DNA of 64,000 bases from Conchocele bisecta (lineage: Eukaryota; Mollusca; Bivalvia; Lucinida; Thyasiridae), in contig CM055267.1 of assembly GCA_029237695.1 (NCBI GenBank), positions 11,869,043 through 11,933,042 on the forward strand, written 5' to 3'. Made by a program: the position numbers and the translations under genes. Under the pieces are notes generated by a model. The model searched no databases, was not told where the DNA came from, and saw nothing but the letters and a program-made list of their open reading frames with translations. Shown here piece by piece: positions 1 to 11,923 of the stretch; position 1 is the first letter of the stretch, and every line of letters begins with the position of its first letter.

Positions 1-1
1 A

Positions 2-3000
2 ATGAAATTAACGTCAACAATAGGTTCCATTAAACATAGTTATTTGAACATTATTAAAATATTTAATTACATGTATTACATAATGCTAAATCAAACATTT
101 GTTCTCTTGCAGCGCTGGGGAGTGAACATTTGTCCATCTGCCAGTGGTTATTATAAGTATTACTGTCTTTTTTTTCAATAACCACGTGCAAAGGTTTTTT
201 ATTGACAATGTTTCTGGTCTCTCTCAACATTAATGACGATTCTAAATGTACCACTCAACCATTGAAGACCTTAATAGAATAACAAGTTGATTTCTACCCC
301 AGTACTGCAAGAACAAAAAGAGGGTAAAATTAATCTGTAATTGTTAATAATTTTTGTATTTGAAAATCTGACAATTACATGTATATTATTCTTTACGGAT
401 TTGTAATCTGACCCTATGGAAGTGGCAACTAGTATAGACCCTGGAAAGAGCAACCTAGTATTGACCCTAGGAAGTTGCAACTAGTAATAGACCCTGGAAG
501 GTGCAAACTAGTAGTTGAACCCTGGTAAGTGCAACTAGTATTGACCCTGGAAGTGCAACTAGTATAAGACCCTGGAAGAGCAACTAGTATAAGACCCTGG
601 GAAAGGTGCAACTAGGATATGACCCTGGAAGTGCAAACCTAGTAATAGACCCTGGAAGTGCAACTAAGTGTAAGACCCTCGTAAGAGCAACTAGTATATA
701 CCCTTGGCAAGTGCAACTAGTTGTAGAAACCAATGGAAGTGCAACTAGTATTAGACCCCTGGACAAGTGCAACTAGAATTTAGACCCTGGTAAGTGCAAA
801 ACTAGGTATTGAACCCTGGTAAGTGCAACTAGTATTGACCCTTGGAAGTTGCAACTAGTATTGACCCTGGAAGTGGGGCACAACTAGTATACCCTGGTCC
901 CAAGGAAGTCAACTAGTATAAAGACCCTGGAAGAGATCAACTTAGTATTGACCCTCCCTGGAAGTGCAACTAGTAATTAGCCCCACCCGTGGAAGTGCAA
1001 CATGTTTATAGACCCTGGAAGTGCAACTATTAGTAGAACCCAGGGAAGTGCAAACATGGTATATGACCCTGGAAGTGCAACTAGTAATAGGACCCTGGAA
1101 GTGCAACTAGTATAGTCCCTGGAAGTTACAACTAGTAATAGACCCTGGAAGTGCAACTAGTATTGACCCGCCGGGAAGTGCAGAACTAAGTAGAAAGACC
1201 CTGGAGGAAGTGGCAACTAGTATTGGACCCCTGGAAAGTGGCAACGAGTGTAGGGCCCTTCATCAGACCTGGCCAGATTGCACAGGCTGGTCCTGGTGAT
1301 ACAACTGGTCGCAAAATTTCATAAGGTCCCTGTCAGACTAATGTGGTAATGTGTCCCACATTCCAGAAAAATAATAAAGTTTACTCACTTTCAACGTTGA
1401 ATAACTTCATTAAGTCATTTTTACTGATGTCAGTTTAAATTGGTATGCCCCGACAAATCGAGTGGTCTAATTATTGCTCAGTGGTAAATGAAAATGGGCT
1501 TGCCATCTCAACTAACTATTCCTCCCAATGTTTATCCAAGTTTATTATACTAATAACAAAACAATATGTTACAATATGAAATAAAATGGGACAAATAAAT
1601 AAGCAAGTGTGGCAAAATGATAAATGCCAAAAGTGATGCAGATTTCATGGCCCGTTCCATTAATTTCTTGCCATCCAACCCATATTTGTTGGGGTATTTC
1701 CACCATGTTAACGAATAAAATATGCTGTTTAAATGGGATGTATTTATTTGTTTGAGTTTGATTTCCACCAGCAGTGAAGTGACATGTTGTTGTGTAAAGT
1801 CAACCAGGCGGACAGCTAACTTAGCCTTCTGTGCTAAAACTCCCGTGCAGTTTTGCCACAAAATAAAATTTAGGGCACAGAACAGACAGCAGTTGATCAT
1901 GTAAACATTTATATTACCATCGGAAAAATAAATAACATGGAACCACACCCATCCGATAACGATTTTTAATTATTTTATTTTTTATTCTTTTTAATATTCA
2001 TTAATAGCAACATCATTTTTAAGCAATATGACACCACCAAAAATAATCAATGCAATCCTCCCGATCGAGTTTTAATTTTACAAGTAATTGTTTTTCTTTA
2101 TGACGAATGTAGCTCAATGAAATGCCCGAAAAAAACGAAACAAATTTTTAACCAATGCCATGTGGTGCTTATTTGCAATGCGTAACTGTTGCATTTTTTT
2201 TTACAATTTTTATGTTGCAGAACAATTGCATAAACATTAATATTGACAAACACCACATTTATTCCGGAACCCAATTTTTTAAAACGTCTTGGATAAATTT
2301 GCAAAAACCCAAATTATTAATTCCGTTTTGTTTTTTGCCATTTGATTTTTACCCCCAATAATGGGACGTTCTAAATGAAGTAAATATTCCTTTCCAACCA
2401 ATCTTGTTAATTTAAGGTGTTGGATTTACTGAACTCAAGACCGTTATTTTCGCGAAAATAAAAGGAACGGAAAATAATGTTTAAACCAAATTGGAGAAAT
2501 GGAAAACCTGTGCCCGTGGATCACTTTTTCGCACCTATAACCTTTGGTCAAAAACAAATGAATTTGGCCGCACAACTTTGTTGCTTGTTGGGGCTTGGGG
2601 CCTAATTTTCTGGGGATTTATTTCCCAAAAAACGGGAAAATCCCATTTACAACCCGAACCAACCAAATTTTAAATTACAATTTAAAATTATTAGTAGGAA
2701 GGTAATGTTATTCTAAAGTAAAAATATCTGGGCGGCTCAACCTCAACTTGGTGTTCCCCGGGCTACCATCGCTTATCCAAAGGCCGGCTTGTAGCGAAGG
2801 CAAGTTACAAATGTTTTTAAATTATTCCCTACCTATGCCGTTTACTACAATGTACTTAACAAATTTCCCTCCTTTCCTACCAATAAGAACAGCTGTTTCT
2901 CAAATGGTCGTTCCAGTTTTCCTTTCAAATAGAACTTTCCTAGTTCATTTTTTCTGTAAGGAAGACAATCATACAATAATCCTGACTTCGCCCTATTGGC

Positions 3001-4108
3001 TCGAAGAGAACAATATCGGACATATAAAACGTCTGGATTAAAAGCAACATATTATTAATTCGTGTGCATGGAATTTTTTAAACCCAATAATGGACCCCGT
3101 CTAAATGAACGTAAATATTGCATTTCCCCAACATCTGTTAACTAGGGGAAGTGAATTTTACCCTGAACTCCAAGAACGTAATTTTCGCCCGAAAATAAAA
3201 GACCCGGAATAAAAATGATAAACTTTGGGAGAATGGAAAACCCAAGTCTTGTGGAATCACGCAACTATTAACTGGGTCCCATGGAAGGCCCAAGCCGCAA
3301 CACCCTTTTGTTGCTTGTGGCTGCCCAATTTTCCTTGAATAAAAAACCCCAACGAATCCCAATAAAACAACCCCCGGGAAACCAACCAAATTTTAATCAC
3401 CCATATGGTCTGTAGTATGAAGGAAATGTTATCGTTTAAAGTTGAAAAAAATATCTGGGGCCCCCGGCTCACTCCAAATGGTGTCCCCCGCTACATCCGG
3501 CTATCAAAGCCGGCTGTAGAAAAGCGGAAGGCAGTAACATGTTTTGAATATTCTTAATTATGGGCCGTAACTTTTTATATGTATTAACCATCCCTCCTCC
3601 CTTTTACAAAATAGACCATGTTTCTCAAAATTGGTCCCTCCAGGGTTTTTTCCCTTTCAATAGACCTCCCCTAAGAATCATTCCCTGTTTTATGGAAGAC
3701 ATCATAAACATTTTATCTGACTCCGCTAATTGGCTCGAAGAGTAATTTCCTTTTATCCTGTTTTCATGGCACCCACACTGTTAGTAGGAGGGGAATGTTT
3801 TGTCAAAATTTAGTGGAAAAATTCTTTGGGTCGGCGGCTGGGGTGAAACCCCAAGTCCCAGCCCGGCATGTGAGGCAAAACACTCTAAACCAACGTCACT
3901 ATAGGGCCCGCTGTAACCGCAAAGCCAATCACATGTTTTTCGAATAATTCCTTATTTCCCTGAAAATTTTTTTAATTTTACATTGGGGTGGATTGCATTT
4001 TAATAACCCAGTCCCCCCCAATGGATGTTTTTTTTTTAATTTTTTAAAATCCAAGAGGTATTGTGGGCGCCAAATGTAAATGCTATGTCATATATGTCAC
4101 ATATTGAA
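2..4108. other. Insertion-laden segment, probably unpolished long-read consensus
   Basis: This segment is 4107 bases long but its counterpart in copy 2 (9114-11923) is only 2810. The excess is one- to few-base insertions every few bases, often repeating a neighbouring base, in single-copy and repeat sequence alike. That resembles insertion-rich single-molecule read error more than evolutionary divergence. Short open frames here are unreliable. Apart from the minisatellite (405-1260) and a tRNA-like retroposon remnant near 3780-3960, no gene is visible. Confidence 0.75.
405..1260. repeat. 24-base minisatellite (noisy copy)
   Basis: Tandem units of the form GACCCTGGAAGTGCAACTAG plus TATT or TATA, 24 bases each, heavily disturbed by small insertions here. 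The same array is clean at 9467-10183. The period is a multiple of three, so it yields spurious open frames. Confidence 0.88.
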
Positions 4109-5200
4109 TTTTTATGCCCCCCGCCACCACCGAATTGTGAGGGGGGCATATAGTGTCACCGGCGTCCGTACGTACGTAACGTACGTAACGTACGTCCCAA
4201 AACCTTAACGCTCGGGTAAATGGCTTATAGTTTCTGTTTCCTTGCTCGGATCTGCTTCTCATTTCACACACGCATTGCTCCAATGGTCCTCCACCGCCCT
4301 GTGACAAATCCACATTCGTCCCGCCCCCGCTAAGCCCAGGGTCAAGGTCACAGACTTGGTGCGTTCGAAACCTTAACGCTCAGGTAAATGGCTTATAATT
4401 TCTGTTTCCTTGCTCGGATCTGCTACACATTTCACACACGCATTGCTCCAATGCTCCTCCTACTCCGCCCTGTGACAAATCCACATTCGTCCTGCCCCCG
4501 CTAAGCCCAGGGTCAAGGTCACAGACTTGGTGCGTTCGAAACATTAACGCTTGTGTAAATGGCTTATAATTTCTCTGTTTCCTTGCTCGGATCTGCTTCA
4601 CATTTCACACACGCATTGCTCCAATGGTCCTCCACCGCCCTGATTCAAATCCACATTCGTCCCACCCCCGCTAAGCCCAGGGTCAAGGTCACAGACTTGT
4701 GTGTTCAAAACCTTAACGCTCGGGTAAATGGCTTATAATTTCTGTTTCCTTGCTCGGATCTGCTACACATTTCACACACGCATTGCTCCAATGCTCCTCT
4801 ACCGCCCTGTGACAAATCCACATTCGTCCTGCCCCCGCTAAGCCCAGGGTCAAGGTCACAGACTTGGTGCGTTCGAAACCTTAACGCTTGTGTAAATGGC
4901 TTATAATTTCTCTGTTTCCTTGCTCGGATCTGCTTCACATTTCACACACGCATTGCTCCAATGGTCCTCCACCGCCCTGATTCAAATCCACATTCGTCCC
5001 ACCCCCGCTAAGCCCAGGGTCAAGGTCACAGACTTGTGTGTTCAAAACCTTAACGCTCGGGTAAATGGCTTATAATTTCTGTTTCCTTGCTCGGATCTGC
5101 TACACATTTCACACACGCATTGCTCCAATGCTCCTCTACCGCCCTGTGATGAATCCACATTCGTCCTGCCCCCGCTAAGCCCAGGGTCAAGGTCACAGAC
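4109..5200. repeat. 168-base satellite-like array with 5' hairpin leader (copy 1)
   Basis: Starts with TTTATGCCCC, whose reverse complement (GGGGCATA) follows within about 35 bases, giving a small hairpin. ACGTACGT-rich sequence comes next, then about six units of 168-171 bases. Each unit contains CGGGTAAATGGCTTATA, CTCGGATCTGCT and CCCAGGGTCAAGGTCACAGA. Related leaders occur at 19724, 32391, 49538 and 49779, so this is a dispersed mobile family. Minus-strand frames such as MKQIRARKQ are by-products of the repeats. Confidence 0.85.
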
Positions 5201-5248
5201 AAAAGTTATTGCAAGAGAAAGAACCCTATTGATTTAAAAAAATAACCA

Positions 5249-5504
5249 GGGGGCCGTTTCACTAAACTTCGTAAGACTAAAATGTGCGTAAGTGCAGCAG
5301 CTATGATAGTCTGTAAAATTTCACATTAAACCACATTAACAATGTTTTTTCTTGTAGAACATTATTGATTTACATTTATTGAGCATAGGCTTCATATGCA
5401 TGCTATGCTCAATAAATGTAAATCCATCAATTGAAATTTGCAGATGATCCTATATTTGCACTTACGAACATTTTAGTCGTACGAAGTTTAGTGAAACGGG
5501 CCCC
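5249..5504. mobile_element. Palindromic MITE, family P
   Basis: About 256 bases bounded by inverted ends GGGGGCCGTTTCACTAAACT and its complement ending in GGGCCCC. The centre is a near-perfect palindrome (ATTTACATTTATTGAGCATA and its complement). The whole element can fold on itself and has no coding capacity. Other copies in the window: 13055-13306, 26943-27158, 31053-31298, 53762-53983, 54451-54701, 63351-63690, and a core at 51342-51405. Confidence 0.88.
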
Positions 5505-5694
5505 AGTTAATTATCTCAGTACGATCATGCCTCAGCTGGCTATATAGTTTGTTGTGAGTGGGGAATGGGGGACACAGAAGATACAGAAACAAAATTATAT
5601 ATCAATTATAGTGTAACATATATTTAACATGATAAGACAAACATAATTACATGTAAGTACAAACATCAGATTCAGCACTATATCAATGCCATCA

Positions 5695-7115
5695 TTACGT
5701 GGACTTAAATACTAAAAGCATTGGCCTTTGGATGACGTAATTAATCCGATCCGATAGTCCATGTCGCAATTTGGACTTCGCCAGCAAATTGTCTTCCTGA
5801 CAACTCGCGTCTAGCTGTCCCTGTAGAACTCGCAGAAAGCACTGGTCCACCTCGTCGGCCCGCCCTGTCTCCACTGGTGCTACCCCCTGCTGGGTGACCT
5901 CTGGCGCGACCTGCCTGACCTCTGTCCGGGTCGTCTGCTGCCCCTCTGGTGTTTCAACCGCCATGGATTCTGTGATAGACTGTGCTACCTCTTGGACCTA
6001 AAAATAGGAGCCAATTCATTTTAATTGCATGTAATTTTCACAGACATCAATCATGAACGATGACAAGTGAATCTACATAATAGCATGTGACTTTTCATGA
6101 TAACTATTTACAAACTTTATGAAACTTTTTGTAAATGACGTCAACAGTTTGGCAAAATTTTCTGAGCTATAATTTTCACGATCTAAAAATCAATAACAGT
6201 ATTTGTAAATATTTTTACATGAAAATTGCACATCACATGGAGCAAAATCAGATGTCTTGTCTTAATCATGTAGGGCTCAACAGTCTTTATTATGATAAAA
6301 CCTTAATCATGCTGAGGATACGCTATTTTGTTTGTAGAAAATCATATATGTTTTCTTTATATGTCGTGACCACCATTTGAACCGTCTCATTGAGACGGTT
6401 CAAATGAGTGGTCACAACATATACTTTCATTGAGAAAATAACAAAAACAAAAATAAAATTAAATTATAACAGTAGGTGTATTCAGAATATAATTGGTTAA
6501 ATACAAGTAACTAATATCAGAATAATCTGCTTGAAATATATTTATATATCAGCATGTTTCATCTACCATGCCACAAGCGGATTTATTGGCAACTTAGTCT
6601 GAGTGCGAATCTCCTTCCACCTGGCCTGCCATTTTGCTGTCTGGTACTGCCCCTATACATGTGACGTACGCCCTCGTGGACGGACAGACCGGAGGACGGT
6701 GTGGAAGTCACGTGACACGGCCCCCCCGTCCAGCGCGGCGGTCTCAGCAGTTGGCGACTCAGGGGGGCACGATCTGGGTATCTGGAATGGAGATTGGTGA
6801 AATGTAGCACATGGGAAAGAAAATGAAAATGACTACTTCGTCTAATGGAAATGTTTCTAGTTCTTCTAAAACATTATTCTATGTATTCTTGACACTTTCA
6901 ACAAACTATCCCGTGATATAGAGCCAGATGACTATCCAGGACATATGACTCACACCTGCTAGTTTTATCTTAAATTCCAACTATATCAACGATTTTACAG
7001 TGTGATAGCTCATTATCTATCAAGTAACTTACCTAATGTAGACACCTGTCTGTCAGCGTTGTCCATGGGCAACCAGCAGGTCACGGAGTCCAGCAGCAGC
7101 GGTAACAGCGTCCAT
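5695..7115 (-). pseudogene. Frameshifted duplicate of the 175-aa unknown gene
   Basis: Counterpart of the gene at 13502-14912. Exon 1 (7115-7033) has one extra base after the GCCCATG motif, giving an early stop. Exon 2 (6781-6621) has about 12 extra bases, and its donor GTAAGG is altered to GTGGAAGG. Exon 3 (5997-5695) is open from the splice acceptor to a stop (VQEVAQSITESM start, conserved KSKLRHGLSDR) but uses a different frame in the middle and at the end. Either this copy is decaying or the consensus here contains sequencing errors; nearby error-like insertions favour the second. Confidence 0.55.
6359..6422. repeat. Hairpin-forming inverted repeat (copy 1)
   Basis: TTTGAACCGTCTCA is followed at once by TGAGACGGTTCAAA, with matching GTGACCAC and GTGGTCAC outside, giving a near-perfect stem of about 25 pairs with almost no loop. 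It lies in the intron between exons 3 and 2 of the unknown gene and is probably the core of a palindromic MITE. Confidence 0.8.
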
Positions 7116-7910
7116 GTTTAAATATGGCTGGTATTGAAATAGAAATGTGGTGGACTAATACAACTGTCTGGGTTAGAGTAGCAGGAATGGTGACAAAATC
7201 CGGGAATCTGCTGTTTATATACCTGCCATTTTGGTCATCCTGATAATTAGCACTAATTAGGAAGTAATCACCTGAGCTTTGGTCACATTAGCTATGCCTT
7301 TGATCTTATAATAGGTGAACAACATAATGTTGCTAATTAGTATCTTTAAGTGTTAATTACCAATTAAATGTTTTTGTAATGACTTGAAGGCATATTCATT
7401 ACTAATTGTACTGGTACTTGTGATCAAAAGGTTTTCTTTTTAAATGATTTAACTTTTCCATTAATGACTTTGTGTATAACTGAATGCCTAAACAAGACAT
7501 ATACCATCAAAGGAGAAAATTAATTGGTGCCTGAAGTGCGGTTAATTGGTTATTTGGCATGGTTCCAAAAGAAATCTTCCCTGAAAGTGATCTAGTGTGA
7601 AAACAGCATAATGATTGATTTTAAAATTCATAAAACAATTTGTTTTCGTACATAAATTAAAATCTTTCCCATAATTAACTGTAATTGAAGACCAGCTAAT
7701 ATCTATTTTGTTCATTATTTTTGTTTTTGCTCAACCATTTGAACAAAAGAGACACATTATGTCTACTTTGTATGAGCGAGTGGGCACAGTTTTCCTCATA
7801 ATAACTCAAGTTCTACTTGGCGGATCTTACCCAAATACGGCATAATTGTTTATCCTTAATGAGGAAGAAACTTATTGAATTTATAAGATTTCAGATGATT
7901 AATCTCCTCA
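7116..7910. other. Upstream region of the duplicated unknown gene, nothing defined
   Basis: Near-identical to 14913-15690. No gene or known element is recognised. A short plus-strand frame (7817-8074) with a hydrophobic patch also exists in the other copy but runs into the AAGATGG repeat and is not supported as a gene. Confidence 0.4.
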
Positions 7911-8397
7911 TGGTGGCCATTTTTGTCGCGCTTTCGTTTGCAAAATGCGACTCTAGTCCACACTTTTTCTGTTGCCGCCGTCATCGTCAAATGATCACTC
8001 TGGACCATTTCTTGTTGAAATCGGATGACTACGTCATCCAAGATGGCTGTCAAAAGGCCATCCTTTTAATATAGATTTCAAATGTCTTCTTCTTGTGAAC
8101 CACTTGGCCGTATCCTGATCAAACTTTACTGTTAGGGTGCGTGGGTGAAGACTTTTCATAGTTGTTACGATGGAGGATGTCGCATAATCCAAGATGGCCA
8201 CCATAGAAAAGTAGGTCAAATTCTTCAAATATTTTCTTCTCGACGAAATTTGGCAGGAATGATCGCATTGTCAATGTTCTTTCAGATTTGTTTTTTACAA
8301 GTATGATGCTGGGATCAAAACGGTGCGGGCCTGGGGGCTCGTTTTCTTTGGCTGCCAGCCGGGGCATTCGTGTGCCGACAGGCCACATTTCTAGTTA
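7911..8397 (+). repeat. AAGATGG-type dispersed repeat with terminal GGCCACATTTCTAGTTA (copy 1)
   Basis: Contains ATCCAAGATGGCTGTC and ATCCAAGATGGCCACC, AATTTGGCAGGAATGATCG and CTTTCAGATTTG, all shared with 23392-24290. It ends in GGGGCATTCGTGTGCCGACA and GGCCACATTTCTAGTTA, which is also the end of the elements near 20747 and 33107 and, on the minus strand, 60717. It is a dispersed element end with no gene. Confidence 0.7.
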
Positions 8398-8504
8398 ATA
8401 AATTAGTTTATTAAAAATTCATAATGTGAAGTAAAACTGTCTGATTAATTTTTGGCCCTTTTTGCCCCATCACATGCACATATACGGTTCGAAAATATCC
8501 AACT

Positions 8505-8607
8505 GTGGGTAATCGTTTGCCGTGGCACGAGGGAACTGTTTGAATCCCAAGGCCGCAGGCCGCTGGTTCAAACAGTTCCCTCGTGCCACGGCAAACAATT
8601 TACCCAC
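8505..8607. repeat. Long hairpin, about 40-base arms (copy 1)
   Basis: The left arm (8505-8544) contains TTGCCGTGGCACGAGGGAAC and the right arm (8567-8607) is its reverse complement with one mismatch or indel. The loop is about 22 bases and contains GGCCGCAGGCC, itself palindromic. The stem is long and GC-rich in an AT-rich setting. It could be the core of a foldback element or, if transcribed, a structured RNA. Confidence 0.85.
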
Positions 8608-9113
8608 GGCCGGTACATGGTCGAACGTTATTGCTACATTTCCGTCGGCAATATCATGCAATTTAAGTATATATATGTAGTTACTTTTCGGTACTTTAAT
8701 AATCTGCTCCATTCAACTGCTGATTTACACATGCATATTCCGGGGCAGTAGTACACGTCGCGTGATGCAGCCCCGACCGCGCCAATTTCAAAGTTCAGTG
8801 TGCGACCGATTGATGAACTGGTCTGATGACGTAATGGCGGCGTTCTAGTAACGTCATGATACACATGCATTACGTAGTGATAGCTTGGCCCCCCCGAAAT
8901 GGCAGCATTGCCTGCAGCCATGGTCAAACAGCACTCGCTGTATGTTTGAACACTGCTGTGGAGCGGTGCAAACAACAGCAGTCCTGTAACCAATGTAGTT
9001 TGAGAGAAGCCGCGTCATAAATTTAAATTCGCTTTCAAATTAAGATGCCATTATGTGATGGTGGTTTGACACCGAATCGATCATGCACACCGCAGTAACA
9101 TGTGTTGCTTCAC
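8608..9113. other. No gene seen
   Basis: Sequence between the hairpin and the duplication junction, repeated at 16388-16870. Short frames differ between the two copies, so none is supported. Confidence 0.5.
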
Positions 9114-9466
9114 ATGAAATTACGTCAACAATGGTTCTAAACATAGTTTTTTTGAACTTATAAAATATTTAATTACATGTATTACATATGCTAAATCAAA
9201 CTTTGGCTCTTGCAGCGCTGGGAGTGACATTGTCAATCTGCAGGTTTATTATAAGTATTACTGTCTTTTTTCAATAACACGTGCAAGTTTTTTATTGACA
9301 ATTCTGGTCTCTCATTAATGACGATTCTAATGTACCACTCAACCATGAAGTCTTAATAGAACAGTGATTTCTACCCAGTACTGCAAGAACAAAAGAGGGT
9401 AAATATCTGTAATTGTATATTTTGTGTTTGTATCTGACTATTACATGTATATTATGTACGGTTTGT

Positions 9467-10183
9467 ATTGACCCTGGAAGTGCAACTAGTATAGACCCTG
9501 GAAGTGCAACTAGTATTGACCCTGGAAGTGCAACTAGTATAGACCAGGAACAACTAAGTATGGAACCCGGAAGTGCAACTATATTGACCCTAAGTGCAAC
9601 AGTAGGAAGACCCTTTAATGCAACTAGTAATAAGACCCTGGAAGTGCAACTTAATAACCCGGAAGTAAACAGATAGACCCTGGAAGTGCAACAAGTGTAG
9701 ACCCTGTAAGTGCAACTAGTAAGATACCCTGAAGTGCAACTAGTATAGACCCATGGAAGTGCAACTAGTATAAACCCTGGAAGTGCAACTAGTAAGTAGA
9801 CCCAGGTAAGTCAACTAGTTGACCCTGGAAGTGCAACTAAGTATTGACCCTGGAGCACTATATGAACCCTGAATGCAACTAGTATAGCCCTGGAAGTGCA
9901 ACTTGTATTGACCCTGGAGTCCCAACAAAGTATGACCCTGGAAGTGCAACTGTATGGAGACTGGAGTTGCAACTAGTAGAGGAACCCTGGAAGTGCAAAA
10001 CCCTGGTAGACCCTGGGAAGTGCAACTAGTATTGACCCTGGAAGTGCAACTAGTATAGTCCCTGGAAGTACAACTAGTATAGACCCTGGAAGTGCAACTA
10101 GTATTGACCCTGGAAGTGCAACTAGTATAGACCCTGGAAGTGCAACTAGTATTGACCCTGGAAGTGCAACTAGTGTGGGCCCT
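9467..10183. repeat. 24-base minisatellite (clean copy)
   Basis: About 29 tandem units built on GACCCTGGAAGTGCAACTAG followed by TATT or TATA. Outer units are regular and central units are decayed. Because 24 is divisible by three, the minus strand shows a long repetitive frame (TSCTSRV-type repeats), which I do not regard as a gene. Confidence 0.92.
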
Positions 10184-11340
10184 CATCAGCCTGCCAGATG
10201 CACAGGCTGGTCTGGTGATACACTGGTCGCAAATTTCATAAGGTCCCTGTCAGACTATGTGGTAATGTGTCCGTATCAGAAAATAATAAAGTTACTCACT
10301 TTCACGTTGATAACTTCTATTGTCATTTTACTGATGTCAGTTTAAATTGTATGCCCCGTCAAATCGTGTGTCTAATATTGCTCAGTGGTAAATGAAATGG
10401 CTGCCATCTAACTAACTATTCCTCCCAATGTATCAAGTTTATATACTAATAACACATATGTACAATATGATATATGGACAAATAAAGCAAGTGTGGCAAA
10501 ATGATATGCAAAAGTGATGCAGATTTCATGCCGTTCCATTAGATTCTGCCATCCAACCATATTTGTGTGTATTTCTCCATGTTACATATAATATGCTGTA
10601 ATGGGATGTATTTGTGTTGAGTTGACCAGCAGTGAGTGACATGTGTGTGTAAGTATCAGGCGGACAGCTACTTAGCCTTCTGTGCTAAATCGTGCAGTTT
10701 TGCCACAAAATTTGGCACAGAACAGACAGCAGTGATCATGTAAACATTTATATTACACGGAAAATATATACATGAGCCACACCATCCGATAACATATTTA
10801 TTATTTTCTTTTTTACATATTCTTAATAGCACATCTTTTTAAGCAATATGACACCAAAAATATCAATGCATCCCGATTAGTTTTAATTTTACAAGTATTT
10901 TCTTTATGACGTTGTAGCTCAATGATGCCGAAACGAAACGTTTTTTTATCAATGCCATGTGTGCTTATGCATGCGTAACTGTGCAGATTTTTATGTTGCA
11001 GAACAATGCATACATTAATAGTTGACAAACACCACATATCGGACATATTTTTAAAACGTCTTGGATAAATGCAACATTATTTATCGTGTGCATGATTTTT
11101 ACCCAATAATGACGTCTAAATGACGTAAATATTGCATTCAACATCTGTTAATAAGGTGTTGATTTACTGAACTCAAGACGTTATTTTCGCGAAAATAAAA
11201 GACGGAATAATGATTAAACTTTGGAGATGGAAACCTGTCTGTGATCATCGCACTATTAACTTTGGTCACATGAATGGCCGCACAACTTTGTGCTTGTGCT
11301 TGCAATTTTCTGAATTATCCCACGGGATCATAACCCGAAC
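10184..11340. other. No gene seen
   Basis: AT-rich DNA between the minisatellite and the tRNA-like retroposons. Both strands are closed by frequent stops and I recognise no repeat family. The corresponding copy-1 stretch is 1261-2700. Confidence 0.6.
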
Positions 11341-11364
11341 CACCAAATTTTAATACATATTTAT

Positions 11365-11482
11365 GTAGTAGGAAGGAAATGTATCGTAAAGTGAAAAATA
11401 TCTGGGCGGCTCACTCACTGGTGTCGCTACATCGCTATCAAAGCCGGCTTGTAGCGGAAGGCAGTACAAATGTTTGATTATC
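11365..11482 (-). mobile_element. Related retroposon remnant lacking the tRNA-like part
   Basis: Shares the GTAGTAGGA start, the AGTGAAAAATATCT motif and the AAGCCGGCTTGTAGCG end with the element at 11663-11810 but has lost the central tRNA-like region. It is probably an older deleted copy. Confidence 0.45.
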
Positions 11483-11662
11483 CTACTATGGCCGTACTAC
11501 ATGTACTACATCCCTCCTTCCTACAAATAGACATTTGTTTCTCAAATGTCTCCAGGTCCTTTCATAGACTCCCTAGTTCATTCTGTATGGAAGACATCAT
11601 ACATAATCTGACTTCGCCTATTGGCTCGAAGAGTAATCTATCCTGGTTCATTGGCACCACTG

Positions 11663-11810
11663 TAGTAGGAGGGGAATGTGTCATAAAGTGAAAAATATCT
11701 TGTCGGCGGCTGGGGTTGAACCCAGTCTGCCTGCATGTGAGGCAAACACTCTACCACGTCACTATAAAAGCCGGCTTGTACCGCAAGGCAGTACAAATGT
11801 TCGATTATCC
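11663..11810 (-). mobile_element. SINE-like retroposon with tRNA-Val-like head
   Basis: Read on the minus strand, 11768 to 11708 resembles a tRNA. It has an A-box-like GTGGTAGAGTG, an anticodon region GCCTCACATGC (CAC, valine-like) and a B-box-like GGGTTCAACCCC. Flanking sequences (AAGCCGGCTTGTA, AGTGAAAAATATCT) recur at 11365-11482 in a related copy that lacks the tRNA-like part. A noisy copy lies near 3780-3960. It is too degenerate to be a functional tRNA gene. Confidence 0.6.
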
Positions 11811-11923
11811 TTATCCTGAAAATTTTATTTCATGTGATGCATATAACAGTCAATGATGTTTAATCTAGAGTAATGTGGGCGGCCATGTAATGCTATGTAA
11901 TAGTTTTGTTCACATATTGAATT

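Larger units (their letters stand above)
2..9113. repeat. Large tandem duplication, copy 1
   Basis: First copy of a long direct repeat. Base 2 aligns with 9114 and again with 16871. The copy holds, in order, a 24-base minisatellite, a tRNA-like retroposon remnant, a 168-base-unit array, a palindromic MITE, a three-exon minus-strand gene and a long hairpin. It is about 1.35 kb longer than copy 2. Nearly all the excess lies in its first 4.1 kb as small scattered insertions. From about 4109 onward the copies are nearly identical apart from occasional indels. It may be a real recent duplication or an assembly failure to merge haplotypes or read overlaps. Confidence 0.9.

Noticed and set aside
7817..8074. 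An 85-residue frame with a hydrophobic patch, present in both tandem copies
   Set aside because: Its second half is the dispersed AAGATGG repeat, there is no signal-peptide-like start, and preservation is explained by the recent duplication.
9815..10186. Minus-strand frame of about 123 residues made of TSCTSRV-like repeats
   Set aside because: Product of a 24-base minisatellite whose period is divisible by three. No start context, splice sites or non-repeat coding sequence, and it is not preserved in the other copy.
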